Below are positions 1 to 7,849 of a DNA stretch of 64,000 bases, one piece after another. The position numbers and the translations under genes were made by a program. The stretch is from Flavobacterium sp. N1736 (GTDB lineage Bacteria; Bacteroidota; Bacteroidia; Flavobacteriales; Flavobacteriaceae). Positions within the stretch are counted from its first letter, which is position 1. Every line of letters begins with the position of its first letter. The stretch covers positions 2,852,001 to 2,916,000 of the forward strand of contig NZ_CP109994.1 of the NCBI RefSeq assembly GCF_025947065.1, in the 5' to 3' direction. Below the pieces are notes generated by a model. The model was given only the letters and a program-made list of their open reading frames with translations. It was not told the origin of the DNA and ran no database searches.

Positions 1-663
1 AAGTTCTAGTTCGTATTCTTTCCAACCCATTAAAGCTTTGTCAATCAAAACTTCGTGTATTGGCGAAGCTTCTAGTCCGCGAGTTAAAAGCTCATCAAAA
101 TCTTCTTTTTTATAAACAATTGCAGCTCCTGTTCCTCCAAGTGTAAAAGATGGACGAATTACAAGCGGGAAACCAAATTCCTGTGCAATTTCTTTTCCTT
201 CTAAATATGAAGTAGCTGTTTTTGCCGGTGCAGTTGGTACATTAATTCTTTCTAAAAGCTGTTTAAACTGCTCTCTGTCTTCGGTAATATTAATAGCGTT
301 TACATCAACTCCAATTAATTTCACTCCAAAATCCTGCCAGATTCCTTTTTCCTCAGCTTCCAAACATAAATTTAAGGCCGTTTGTCCACCCATTGTTGGC
401 AAAACAGCATCAATTTGTGGATGTTCCTTTAGAATTTCAATAATCGATTTTGTAGTTAGTGGTTTTAGATAAACATGATCCGCCATGGTTGGGTCGGTCA
501 TAATTGTCGCTGGATTTGAGTTTATCAAGATAACTTCAATTCCTTCTTCACGAATAGAACGTGCAGATTGAGATCCTGCATAATCAAATTCGCAAGCTTG
601 ACCAATAACAATAGGTCCTGAACCTATTATTAAAACTGATTTTATTGATGTGTCTTTAGGCAT
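1..663 (-). CDS. carB: Carbamoyl-phosphate synthase large subunit (5' part, runs off the window)
   Basis: This is the N-terminal 221 codons of the large subunit, which makes carbamoyl phosphate from bicarbonate, ATP and ammonia for arginine and pyrimidine synthesis. The start ATG is at 663 and the reading frame is open to the window edge. Visible motifs are the N-terminal GSGPIVIGQACEFDYAG and the ATP-grasp segments NPATIMTDP, PTMGGQTALN and RPSFTLGGTGAA, all characteristic of CarB. It begins 22 bp after the stop of an unknown gene on the same strand, with no promoter motif in the gap, so read-through from that unit is possible. The family is about 950-1070 residues, so most of the gene lies outside. 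Confidence 0.95.
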   Translation of the reverse strand, partial: MPKDTSIKSVLIIGSGPIVIGQACEFDYAGSQSARSIREEGIEVILINSNPATIMTDPTMADHVYLKPLTTKSIIEILKEHPQIDAVLPTMGGQTALNLCLEAEEKGIWQDFGVKLIGVDVNAINITEDREQFKQLLERINVPTAPAKTATSYLEGKEIAQEFGFPLVIRPSFTLGGTGAAIVYKKEDFDELLTRGLEASPIHEVLIDKALMGWKEYELEL

Positions 664-685
664 TGTAAATATAGTTTGTGTTGTT

Positions 686-1177
686 TTATTTTTTATTATT
701 CATTGACATTTGAACAAATGCTTCGAAAATTTCTGATCTATAAGGATTAGTTTTTGCAATTATTAAAGAAATAGGAAATTTATTGTTTTTCTTATCTATT
801 AACATTTCATCGACTTTCACAAATGTATCATCATTATATTTAAGAAACCATTGGTCAAATTTTCTTTTTCTAATTAATTCTTTTCCATCAGCTGAATTGC
901 AAATATAAACCGAGACCGCTTTGTTTTTTTTTAAATAAAAGTCCATAAAAATAGCCACAACAGTGGCTCCTATTTTTTTATCATTTGAAGGTGTTTTTGA
1001 ATTAGGATTGTAATTTAGCAAAATTGAAAATTCAAAAGTATTTTCAATTATATCTACATTCTTTAATTCAAACAAATAAGGTGTAAATTTGAAAATGATT
1101 TCATAAATTATTCCTTCGGTTGTTTCAAAGAAATAACTATTGTTTTGACCTCCTTCAAAATAAAACTTATAGCTCAT
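686..1177 (-). CDS. Unknown protein, DUF6169-like, second gene of a two-gene unit
   Basis: A 163-residue cytoplasmic protein with no signal peptide or membrane segment. Its pattern (F.F.T..GIIYEI in the N-terminal part, a central AVSVYICNSADGKE, then RKRKFDQWF and a C-terminal SLIIAKTNPYRSEIFEAF) resembles my memory of the DUF6169 family of Bacteroidota; this assignment is from memory and unverified. It overlaps the 3' end of a 54-codon gene by 11 bp, so translation is probably coupled. The pair sits between rpmH and carB. A small gene preceding and overlapping a medium one is the layout of many toxin-antitoxin pairs, but no catalytic motif supports that directly. Confidence 0.7.
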   Translation of the reverse strand: MSYKFYFEGGQNNSYFFETTEGIIYEIIFKFTPYLFELKNVDIIENTFEFSILLNYNPNSKTPSNDKKIGATVVAIFMDFYLKKNKAVSVYICNSADGKELIRKRKFDQWFLKYNDDTFVKVDEMLIDKKNNKFPISLIIAKTNPYRSEIFEAFVQMSMNNKK

Positions 1178-1331
1178 TTTTTTTATTTAATTCTTTAAGC
1201 TTTTTTCTAATAACCTGAAATTCTTCTGTTTTTACAAAAGATTTACTTTCTTCTGTTATTTGCTTTTTTGTTTCTAATAAATATCTAATAATTTCATCAG
1301 TACTTCTGTTTTGTGGTTTTAAAATTTCCAT
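1167..1331 (-). CDS. Small protein (54 aa), first gene of a two-gene unit
   Basis: A short open frame starting MEILKPQNRSTDEII and ending ELNKKNEL, rich in charged residues and predicted to be mostly helical. It is supported by a promoter-like TAACTTTG at 1349-1356 (minus strand) about 18 bp before the ATG, and by its 11-bp overlap with the following gene at 686-1177. No known domain is recognised. By position and size it could be an antitoxin or a small partner of the downstream protein. No similar family is known to me with confidence. Confidence 0.6.
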   Translation of the reverse strand: MEILKPQNRSTDEIIRYLLETKKQITEESKSFVKTEEFQVIRKKLKELNKKNEL

Positions 1332-1348
1332 AATATTTATATTTTAAA

Positions 1349-1356
1349 CAAAGTTA
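1349..1356 (-). promoter_or_regulatory. Promoter -7 element for the 54-aa/DUF6169-like unit
   Basis: TAACTTTG on the minus strand matches the Bacteroidota -7 consensus TAnnTTTG. A start of transcription about 7 bp on would give a leader of roughly 11 nt. No clear TTG at -33. Confidence 0.5.
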
Positions 1357-1374
1357 CGATTTTAAAAAATTAGT

Positions 1375-1408
1375 TTAAAAAAAGCCGTTACTAAAAAAAG
1401 TAACGGCT
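1375..1408 (-). terminator. Terminator after rpmH
   Basis: The 9-bp arms AGCCGTTAC and GTAACGGCT (1383-1391 and 1400-1408) enclose an 8-nt loop and are followed on the minus strand by a T tract. It ends the rpmH transcript, and the next unit starts just beyond. Confidence 0.85.
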
Positions 1409-1430
1409 AATATTTCGTTTTATTCAAACA

Positions 1431-1592
1431 TTATTTTTTGTGTCTAGGCTCGCTAGAAACAGTTAATTTATGTCTTCCTTTTGCTCTTCTACGCGCTAGA
1501 ACTTTTCTTCCATTCGCAGAAGCCATTCTGTCCATAAATCCGTGCTTATTTCTTCTTTTTCTTTTCGATGGTTGAAATGTTCTTTTGCTCAT
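1431..1592 (-). CDS. rpmH: 50S ribosomal protein L34
   Basis: A 53-residue, highly basic protein beginning [19 protein letters not shown] and containing the family signature [21 protein letters not shown]34 is a structural protein of the large ribosomal subunit. The C-terminal extension (SSEPRHKK) is slightly longer than in E. coli L34 (46 aa), as is common in Flavobacteriia. It has a strong promoter upstream and a stem-loop terminator 23 bp after its stop, so it is probably transcribed alone. Confidence 0.97.
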
Positions 1593-1664
1593 TGCTTTGT
1601 ATCTTTAAAATGGTATCTAATATCTCTTTTCTGTTTTTGAATATCGTTATTCCAAAACCGAGTG

Positions 1665-1694
1665 CAAATATACAAAGACTTTTTTTTCCCACAA
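1665..1694 (-). promoter_or_regulatory. Promoter of rpmH
   Basis: On the minus strand TTG (1692-1694) is followed after exactly 19 bp by TATATTTG (1665-1672), a textbook Bacteroidota promoter. The 5' leader would be about 65 nt. Confidence 0.8.
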
Positions 1695-1728
1695 GTACTT
1701 TAATAAAAATATTTTTAATTCATTTTAC

Positions 1729-1736
1729 TATATTTG
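1729..1736 (+). promoter_or_regulatory. Promoter -7 element of the TPR membrane protein gene
   Basis: TATATTTG matches TAnnTTTG and lies 22 bp before the ATG at 1759. It is divergent to, and 57 bp from, the rpmH promoter. No clear -33 TTG. Confidence 0.6.
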
Positions 1737-1758
1737 CAATCACAAATATACATCTATT

Positions 1759-2274
1759 ATGTTTCACAAAAATATTAAACTTATTTTAGCCGGACTTCTT
1801 GTAGTTGCTGGCGTTTGGCAATTTACAGAGAGTAATATAGGAAATGGAATTTTCCTTATTTTACTTACTGCAATTCCTGTTTTTCTTTACTTTAAAAACG
1901 AATTTATCCTTTTAGCTTTCCTTAAATTAAGAAAACAAGACTTCGAAGGCGCTAAAAAATGGCTGGCATACATTAAAAACCCGGAAGCGGCTTTAGTTAG
2001 AAAACAACAAGGTTACTTTAATTATCTTCACGGAATCATGTTGTCTCAAACCAATATCAATCAGGCTGAGAAACATTTCAAAAAAGCTATCGAGCTTGGA
2101 CTATCAATGGATATGGATTTAGCCGTTGCTAAATTAAACCTTGCAGGAGTTGCCATGTCACGCCGCAGAAAACTTGAAGCAACCAATTTATTGAACGAAG
2201 CTAAAAAACTTGACAAACAAGGCATGTTGAAAGAGCAAATCTCAATGATGAAAGAACAAATGAAGAAGATCTAG
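1759..2274 (+). CDS. Membrane-anchored tetratricopeptide-like protein
   Basis: A 171-residue protein. Residues about 5-22 and 28-48 form two hydrophobic membrane helices, followed by a helical region with TPR-like repeats (for example NQAEKHFKKAIELG near 95-110 and RRRKLEATNLLNEAKKLDKQ near 135-155). TPRs mediate protein-protein contacts, so this is likely an inner-membrane protein with a cytoplasmic helical domain. The specific role is unknown. It has its own promoter and a terminator, and is divergent from rpmH. Confidence 0.75.
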   Translation: MFHKNIKLILAGLLVVAGVWQFTESNIGNGIFLILLTAIPVFLYFKNEFILLAFLKLRKQDFEGAKKWLAYIKNPEAALVRKQQGYFNYLHGIMLSQTNINQAEKHFKKAIELGLSMDMDLAVAKLNLAGVAMSRRRKLEATNLLNEAKKLDKQGMLKEQISMMKEQMKKI

Positions 2275-2290
2275 ACTTCTTTAAATTATA

Positions 2291-2308
2291 ATCCCGAAGC
2301 TTCGGGAT
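2291..2308. repeat. 18-bp perfect palindrome
   Basis: ATCCCGAAGCTTCGGGAT is perfectly self-complementary. The half CTTCGGGAT recurs in the intergenic sequence near 34499-34507, which suggests a dispersed element. Confidence 0.6.
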
Positions 2309-2310
2309 AA

Positions 2311-2350
2311 AATCCCAAATTCCAATTAATGGTGTTTGGGATTTTTTTTT
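2311..2350 (+). terminator. Terminator after the TPR gene
   Basis: Arms AATCCCAAA (2311-2319) and TTTGGGATT (2335-2343), followed by a T tract to 2350. Confidence 0.8.
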
Positions 2351-2392
2351 CTTTGCGAGGAAATACTTAATCGCAAAGTACCCACAATCAAA

Positions 2393-2492
2393 TGTCATCC
2401 TGAGGAACGAAGGATCTCCACAAGAAACTAACACAAAGTTATTGTATAATTGGCGAGTTACAAACGGAGATCCTTCGTTCCTCAGGATGACA
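2393..2492. repeat. 27-bp perfect inverted repeat, 46-bp spacer
   Basis: The 27 bases at 2393-2419 (starting TGTCATCCTGAGGAACG) are the exact reverse complement of 2466-2492. A shorter relative (GTCATCCTGAG) occurs at 26634-26644, and GAGGAACGAA-type sequence occurs at 18278-18287. This belongs to a dispersed intergenic repeat class. Confidence 0.8.
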
Positions 2493-2557
2493 AGATTGCG
2501 TAAAACTGTTTCAGTTGGCTTCGTTCTAGCGAGATTGCTTCATTCCTTGCAAAGACT

Positions 2558-3217
2558 TTAATTTTCTAAAATTATAGAAGGCAAATTCTCATTAAGCCAT
2601 TTATACTTATTAAGAATCATAATATGAGTTCCTCCTTTTACGATAATGCAGCTTTTAATATATTTTATAGGAAAAATTTCATCCTTATCTCCGTGAATAT
2701 GAATTACATTTTGATCAATTTCGTTTCTATCCCATAAAATCACATTTTCTACCGCCCATTGTAAATAGCGAATATCACGCATGGCAAGAAACTTTTCATA
2801 TAACTTGATTCGTTTATTGACTTTTTCTCCAAAAGAATACTTTGCCAGATTCTCGATATTCAGAATCAATTTCATCGGAATGAGTTTGTAGGCTTTTGTA
2901 GTTTTACCTATTTTCATTCTTCGTGGAAATTCTAAACTGCTTCTAACGCTCGAAATAATAATAATTTTTCGGGTTTCAATATGTTTGGCGATTTCCTGCA
3001 CCAGGATTCCGCCAAAAGAAACTCCAACTAAAACCGGATTTTCATGTTTGATGTTTTGTGCAATTCGAAGTGCATAATCTGATAACGATTCTTTTGGATT
3101 TGGAATTTCCCATTCCAGTAAACAGATTTCAAAAACAGATTCGTCTAATTTGATTCTTTCAAAAATAGTTGAACTTGCAGCCAAACCGGGCATAAAATAG
3201 ACAGGAATTTTACTCAT
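2558..3217 (-). CDS. Alpha/beta hydrolase
   Basis: A 219-residue cytoplasmic alpha/beta hydrolase. The N-terminal PVYFMPGLAAS gives the oxyanion-hole strand-loop, GVSFGG places the nucleophile Ser at residue 67, HGDKD supplies the acid near residue 177-179, and GGTH supplies His198, so the catalytic triad is complete. The family covers esterases, lipases and other hydrolases, and the substrate cannot be read from the sequence. It stands alone between a repeat-rich region and a divergent small gene. Confidence 0.8.
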   Translation of the reverse strand: MSKIPVYFMPGLAASSTIFERIKLDESVFEICLLEWEIPNPKESLSDYALRIAQNIKHENPVLVGVSFGGILVQEIAKHIETRKIIIISSVRSSLEFPRRMKIGKTTKAYKLIPMKLILNIENLAKYSFGEKVNKRIKLYEKFLAMRDIRYLQWAVENVILWDRNEIDQNVIHIHGDKDEIFPIKYIKSCIIVKGGTHIMILNKYKWLNENLPSIILEN

Positions 3218-3501
3218 TATATCAGAATTGTAGCTTTTAATTTTATTCTAAAATTACTTTTTTTAGTAATATGCACAACAAATCTTACGCCATAATTCCA
3301 TATTAAACTTATTTAAATTACAAAAAGTAAGTAAAGCCTGAGAAAACCGCATCTTCGAAAAAATAATTTATTATTGAGAATCAAATGATTACCTTTGTAT
3401 TCTAAATAACTCGTGTTAAATATCTTTTCAAGGAGTTTTTATATGAGTCATTTGCCCCTCCATTTCTATTATTTTTTTTAACCTAACAAAAACAACTAAT
3501 T

Positions 3502-3804
3502 ATGGAAACTATTGACATTATGGAAATCAAGGACAACACCTTTGCAAGACAATTTGAGGCCATAATCCCCGAAGGATTACTTTCTGTTGAATATTCGTTT
3601 CAGGAAAAGAAAATTTTTTTAACTAAAATCAATACTCCCGAAGGATTTGAAAACCAAGCATTAATTGATACTGTACTTAAAAGCATCATGGAAATTGTAG
3701 TAGAAAAGAAATTCAAATTGATGCCTATTCACCCAAAAATTGTACAATTCATCAAAAAAAATCCAAAATACAAAGAATTACTTCCTCCGGGAATTAGAAT
3801 TTAA
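3502..3804 (+). CDS. Small GNAT-like N-acetyltransferase (YjdJ/Acetyltransf_CG-like)
   Basis: A 100-residue protein with the compact layout of the small single-domain GNAT relatives (PF14542 type): an N-terminal beta-rich part (FEAIIPEGLLSVEYSF, KIFLTKINTPEGFENQ), a helix (LIDTVLKSIMEIVVEKK), then KLMPIHPKIVQFIKKNP.Y..LLP, which closely matches the C-terminal pattern of that family (hP.v..fi..np.y..ll). These are presumed acetyl-CoA-dependent acetyltransferases with unknown substrates. It is monocistronic, with a shared terminator against the convergent ABC-F gene. Confidence 0.65.
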   Translation: METIDIMEIKDNTFARQFEAIIPEGLLSVEYSFQEKKIFLTKINTPEGFENQALIDTVLKSIMEIVVEKKFKLMPIHPKIVQFIKKNPKYKELLPPGIRI

Positions 3805-3823
3805 ATTTTATATTTTTCCACAT

Positions 3824-3856
3824 AAAAAAAGCACAAGAATTAACTTGTGCTTTTTT
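3824..3856. terminator. Bidirectional terminator
   Basis: AAAAAAGCACAAG (3825-3837) and CTTGTGCTTTTTT (3844-3856) form a 13-bp stem with A and T tracts on both sides, between two convergent genes. Confidence 0.9.
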
Positions 3857-3874
3857 ACTATATAACGTAAAAAG

Positions 3875-5509
3875 TTACTTTTCGATCTCTCTCATTGAAT
3901 CCATTTTTTTATGAGCAAGGAAACCGGCAACATCTTCAAAATGTTCTTTAACTCGTTTGTTTCCAAATTCAAAAACCTTCGTTGCTAATCCGTCAAGGAA
4001 ATCACGATCGTGAGAAACCAGAATTAATGTTCCGTCAAAATCACGTAATGCATCTTTAATAATGTCCTTCGTTTTCATGTCTAAGTGATTCGAAGGCTCA
4101 TCCAGAATTAATAAATTAACAGGTTCCAATAATAATTTAATCATTGCCAAACGCGTTTTTTCTCCTCCCGAAAGCACTTTTACTTTCTTGGTAATATCAT
4201 CTCCCTGAAACATAAATGCGCCTAATATATTTTTGATTTGCGTACGGATATCTCCAACAGCAATAGCGTCAATTGTCTCAAAAATTGTAGCATTTTCATC
4301 TAATAAAGAAGCTTGGTTTTGAGCAAAATATCCAATTTGAGAATTATGTCCAATTTCTACACTTCCTTCATCGATACCAATTTCTTTCATGATCGCTTTG
4401 ATCATTGTCGATTTTCCTTCACCATTTTTACCAACAAAAGCAACTTTTTCTCCTCTTTCGATAACAATATTAGCATCTTTAAAAACTACGTGATCTCCGT
4501 ATTTTTTAGATAACTCTTTTACCACAACAGGATATTGTCCTGAACGTGCTGCAGGCGGGAATTTTAATTTTAATGCAGAATTATCTACTTCATCAACTTG
4601 TACGATAACTAATTTTTCAAGCATTTTAACACGCGACTGAACGGCATCTGTTTTAGAGAATGTTCCTTTAAAACGATCGATAAAAGCTCTGTTATCAGCA
4701 ATCATCTTTTGCTGCTCGTCGTATGCTTTTTGCTGATGAATACGACGGTCTTTTCTTAATTCTAAATAATGAGTATATTTTGCTTTATAATCGTAAATTC
4801 TTCCCATTGTAACTTCAATCGTACGGTTTGTAATATTATCTACAAACGCTCTATCGTGCGAAATTACTACAACTGCTTTTGCTGAATTTATTAAAAATTC
4901 TTCCAGCCACTGAATACTTTCAATATCCATGTGGTTCGTAGGCTCATCCAGTAAAATCAGATCCGGTTTTTGCAAAAGAATTTTCGCCAATTCAATACGC
5001 ATTCTCCATCCTCCTGAAAATTCAGAAGTCTGACGTGTAAAATCTTCGCGTTCAAAACCTAAACCAATTAAAATTTTCTCTACTTCAGCTTCGTAATTTA
5101 CTTCTTCAATCGCATAATATTTCTCGCTCAGGTCTGAAACTCTTTCGATTAATTTCATGTATTCGTCACTTTCATAATCAGTTCGAACCGTTAATTGCTC
5201 GTTGATTTCATCAATTTCGGACTTCATTTTAAAGATTTCACCAAACGCTTTCGATGCTTCTTCCATTACAGTCGAACCGTCTTTGGTCAATAAATGCTGT
5301 GGTAAATAAGCCACAACAGCATCTTTTGGTGTCGAAATACTTCCGGTTGAAGGTTTGCTCTGACCTGCAATTATTTTTAAAAGTGTCGATTTTCCCGCAC
5401 CATTTTTACCCATAAGGGCAATTTTATCATTTTCATTTATAGCAAAAGAAACATCGCTAAATAATGTAGTTCCACCAAACTGAACCGAAATATCGTTAAC
5501 TGTAATCAT
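3875..5509 (-). CDS. ABC-F family ATPase (translation/ribosome-associated)
   Basis: A 544-residue protein with two ABC nucleotide-binding domains and no membrane segments, the hallmark of ABC-F proteins (EttA/Uup/YbiT type) that bind ribosomes. Domain 1 has Walker A GKNGAGKST near 36-44, the FSGGW signature and Walker B LLDEPTNHMD. A charged linker (about 240-310, ABC-F arm/linker) follows. Domain 2 has GKNGEGKST, LSGGE and LILDEPSNHLD. The NHLD/NHMD ends of Walker B are typical of the family. It could be housekeeping or an antibiotic-protection factor, and sequence alone does not decide. A TATCTTTG promoter lies upstream. Confidence 0.9.
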   Translation of the reverse strand: MITVNDISVQFGGTTLFSDVSFAINENDKIALMGKNGAGKSTLLKIIAGQSKPSTGSISTPKDAVVAYLPQHLLTKDGSTVMEEASKAFGEIFKMKSEIDEINEQLTVRTDYESDEYMKLIERVSDLSEKYYAIEEVNYEAEVEKILIGLGFEREDFTRQTSEFSGGWRMRIELAKILLQKPDLILLDEPTNHMDIESIQWLEEFLINSAKAVVVISHDRAFVDNITNRTIEVTMGRIYDYKAKYTHYLELRKDRRIHQQKAYDEQQKMIADNRAFIDRFKGTFSKTDAVQSRVKMLEKLVIVQVDEVDNSALKLKFPPAARSGQYPVVVKELSKKYGDHVVFKDANIVIERGEKVAFVGKNGEGKSTMIKAIMKEIGIDEGSVEIGHNSQIGYFAQNQASLLDENATIFETIDAIAVGDIRTQIKNILGAFMFQGDDITKKVKVLSGGEKTRLAMIKLLLEPVNLLILDEPSNHLDMKTKDIIKDALRDFDGTLILVSHDRDFLDGLATKVFEFGNKRVKEHFEDVAGFLAHKKMDSMREIEK

Positions 5510-5572
5510 TACTTTCTGTGAATTTGTTTAATCGGTTAATCGTTTATTTGACCACCTGTTTTTTTCGTGGTG

Positions 5573-5604
5573 CAAAGATAGATTTTAATTAGATAATGTG
5601 CCAA
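5573..5604 (-). promoter_or_regulatory. Promoter of the ABC-F gene
   Basis: Minus-strand TTG (5602-5604), 21 bp, TATCTTTG (5573-5580). The predicted leader (about 57 nt) would begin with a hairpin formed by ACCAC and GTGGT near 5550-5571. Confidence 0.55.
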
Positions 5605-5740
5605 TGAGATAATTAGATAATTTCTTAATTAGAAAATGTGCCAATGAGATAATATTCAAATTCTATAACGATGTCAAACCCGACAGGTTTTAAAAACCTA
5701 TCGGGTTACAAAAAATTATCTAATTATCTCATTGACACAT
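5587..5740. repeat. Direct and inverted repeat cluster
   Basis: A 27-bp unit ending CCAATGAGATAAT occurs at 5587-5613 and again, with one mismatch, at 5627-5653. The stretch 5596-5622 pairs with 5714-5740 as an inverted repeat with one mismatch, enclosing a separate stem-loop at 5677-5707. This whole non-coding block lies between the ABC-F promoter and the two-component operon. Confidence 0.75.
5677..5707. repeat. Stem-loop with CCCGACAG arm
   Basis: AACCCGACAGGTTTT pairs with the reverse complement ending ATCGGGTT with one mismatch. A near-identical stem-loop serves as a terminator at 9837-9869. Confidence 0.75.
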
Positions 5741-5803
5741 TGACACATTATTCAAATTCCCAAATGTTTCCAGAAATCCGGACTTACTTTGAAATCATAT
5801 TCT

Positions 5804-5811
5804 TACATTTG
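5804..5811 (+). promoter_or_regulatory. Promoter -7 element of the two-component operon
   Basis: TACATTTG fits TAnnTTTG, 21 bp before the ATG at 5833. It shows that the longer in-frame extension back to 5671 is not translated. Confidence 0.6.
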
Positions 5812-5832
5812 GAATACAGAAAACAGTCAAAC

Positions 5833-6504
5833 ATGAAAATTTTAATAATAGAAGATGAAACCGGTTTGCGCGAGGTAGTACAACAATCTCTTGAAAAAGA
5901 GAAATATATTGTTGAAACCGCTTATGACTATATTTCAGGATTTGACAAACTGGGTTCTTACGATTATGATTGCATTTTAATTGATATTATGCTCCCAAAT
6001 GGAAACGGTTTGGACTTACTTCGCGAAATAAAAAAACAAAAAAAGCAAGGTGCGGTTATTATTATTTCTGCAAAAGATGCTGTCGACGATAAAGTCGAAG
6101 GTTTGGATTTAGGTGCTGATGATTATTTGAGTAAACCTTTTCATTTATCCGAATTACATGCCCGAATCAAATCGGCAATTCGAAGAAATAATCATAACGG
6201 AGATAATTTAATTGTTTGGAAAAATATAATACTTTCTCCTGAACAGCGAACTGTCTCTATAGATAATCAGGAATTAATTTTAAACCGAAAAGAATTTGAT
6301 TTGCTCTATTATTTCATCATTAATCCAAACCGATTAATTAATAAAACTGCTATTGCTGAATATGTTTGGGGCGATCACACGGATCAGGCAGACAATCTGG
6401 ATTTCGTGTATTCTCAGATTAAAAATTTACGCAAAAAACTAAAAGACACTAATGCCGAAATTGATATTCAGGCAATTTATGGTATTGGATATAAAATGAA
6501 TTAA
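5833..6504 (+). CDS. OmpR-type response regulator
   Basis: A 223-residue DNA-binding response regulator. The receiver domain (1-115) has the acidic pair E7/D8, phosphoacceptor Asp51 (LIDIMLP), and Lys101 (SKPF). The C-terminal winged helix (about 130-223) has the OmpR pattern, including RKEFDLLYYF and the ending YGIGYKMN. I chose the ATG at 5833 because the receiver begins there (MKILIIEDE) and a promoter element lies just before it. The upstream in-frame codons fall in repeats. Its stop codon overlaps the kinase start (TAATG). It probably controls the PepSY-like genes immediately downstream. Confidence 0.93.
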   Translation: MKILIIEDETGLREVVQQSLEKEKYIVETAYDYISGFDKLGSYDYDCILIDIMLPNGNGLDLLREIKKQKKQGAVIIISAKDAVDDKVEGLDLGADDYLSKPFHLSELHARIKSAIRRNNHNGDNLIVWKNIILSPEQRTVSIDNQELILNRKEFDLLYYFIINPNRLINKTAIAEYVWGDHTDQADNLDFVYSQIKNLRKKLKDTNAEIDIQAIYGIGYKMN

Positions 6505-7775
6505 TGAAATTACAAAATTATACACTTCGTTATCTCGCTATTACGCTTTTATTGGTAATTCCAATTTGGGCTGGAATTTTCTATATCCATATTTTAGAAG
6601 AAGTACATGATAATATTGATGATGATTTAAAAAACTCAAAAATCATTATAATCAGACATGTTTTTTCTAATAAGGAAATATTGAATTCTCCTGAATTCGG
6701 AATTAATAAGTTTACGATAAAACCGCTTCCAAAAGGCAATTATTCGCATAAGGATCAACTTTTTACTTCATCTGAATTCATGGAATATGATAATGAAAAT
6801 GAACCTATCCGTACCTTAAAAACAGTTTTTAATGATGATAAAGGAAACTCTTATGAACTGGTTATAAAAGCTTCGATAGTGGAAGAAGATGAATTACTGG
6901 CCGATTTATTTCTGGCTTTAATTGGTTTGTATGTTATGCTGGTTATTAGTATTTTGGCTGTAAATCATTTGCTTTTAAAAAAAATATGGAAATCGTTTTA
7001 CACTATTTTAGAAAATCTTAAAGAAATAAAACTGGGAACCGGCGGTAAATTAAAACCCATTAATTCTCCTATTGCTGAATTTAAGGTTTTGGCAAATGAA
7101 GTAGAAACAATGCTAAATCGCAATGAATCTATTTATTCAAGTCAGAAACAATTTATCGAAAATGCATCTCATGAATTACAAACGCCGCTGGCAATAAGTA
7201 TTAATAAACTGGAATTATTTGCAGAAACTACAGTTTTATCAGAGGAACAAATGATGGAAATTGGAAAAATAACTGATACCTTAAATCGATTAACGCGATT
7301 GAATAAATCATTATTACTGCTATCAAAAATCGATAATCAACAATATTCCGAAGAAGAAAATATCGACTTTAATAAACTTATATTAGTATTAACAGAAGAT
7401 TACGCTGATCTTGCCGATTTCAAAAAAGTCAAAATTAATGTGACCGAAAATGATACTTTATATTTTGTTATGAATAAAGGATTGGCAATTGCCTTAATTA
7501 GTAATTTATTGAAAAATGCCTTGATTCATAATCATCATAACGGTTTCGCTAATTTTATAATTAATAAAAATGACATTTTAATTTCTAACAGTGGAAATAG
7601 CTTTCCGTTAAATTCAGAAATGATCTTTAATCGATTTTACCGACATACTACAACCAATGAATCTACGGGTTTGGGCTTATCTATTGTAAAATCGATCATT
7701 ACTAATTATTCGATTACGATTGAATATTTATTTAATGAAAATCATACCTTCAAAATTAATTTTCCAAAAAAGTAG
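6504..7775 (+). CDS. Sensor histidine kinase
   Basis: A 423-residue inner-membrane kinase, partner of the preceding regulator (1-bp overlap). Membrane helices are at about 8-30 and 133-155, with a periplasmic sensor region between. The dimerisation/phosphoacceptor box is ENASHELQTPL with His223. The ATPase domain shows an N-box (NLLKNALIHN) and a G2 box (TGLGLSIV). The G1 box reads ISNSG rather than DxGxG, a variant I have seen in related Bacteroidota kinases. The input signal is unknown. The adjacent secreted PepSY-like proteins may be outputs or accessory sensors. Confidence 0.92.
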   Translation: MKLQNYTLRYLAITLLLVIPIWAGIFYIHILEEVHDNIDDDLKNSKIIIIRHVFSNKEILNSPEFGINKFTIKPLPKGNYSHKDQLFTSSEFMEYDNENEPIRTLKTVFNDDKGNSYELVIKASIVEEDELLADLFLALIGLYVMLVISILAVNHLLLKKIWKSFYTILENLKEIKLGTGGKLKPINSPIAEFKVLANEVETMLNRNESIYSSQKQFIENASHELQTPLAISINKLELFAETTVLSEEQMMEIGKITDTLNRLTRLNKSLLLLSKIDNQQYSEEENIDFNKLILVLTEDYADLADFKKVKINVTENDTLYFVMNKGLAIALISNLLKNALIHNHHNGFANFIINKNDILISNSGNSFPLNSEMIFNRFYRHTTTNESTGLGLSIVKSIITNYSITIEYLFNENHTFKINFPKK

Positions 7776-7849
7776 CCTTTTTATTATATTTTCCTAATTG
7801 TTTCCAAATTCAGGCAGTACTCTTGTATCAGAATTTAAACAATACAATT

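Noticed and set aside
2201..2434. Long minus-strand frame overlapping the end of the TPR gene
   Set aside because: It runs through the terminator and the inverted repeat and has no recognisable protein pattern.
5671..5832. Longer start of the response regulator from an upstream ATG
   Set aside because: The stretch is repeat-derived non-coding sequence and precedes the promoter element at 5804-5811; the receiver domain begins at 5833.
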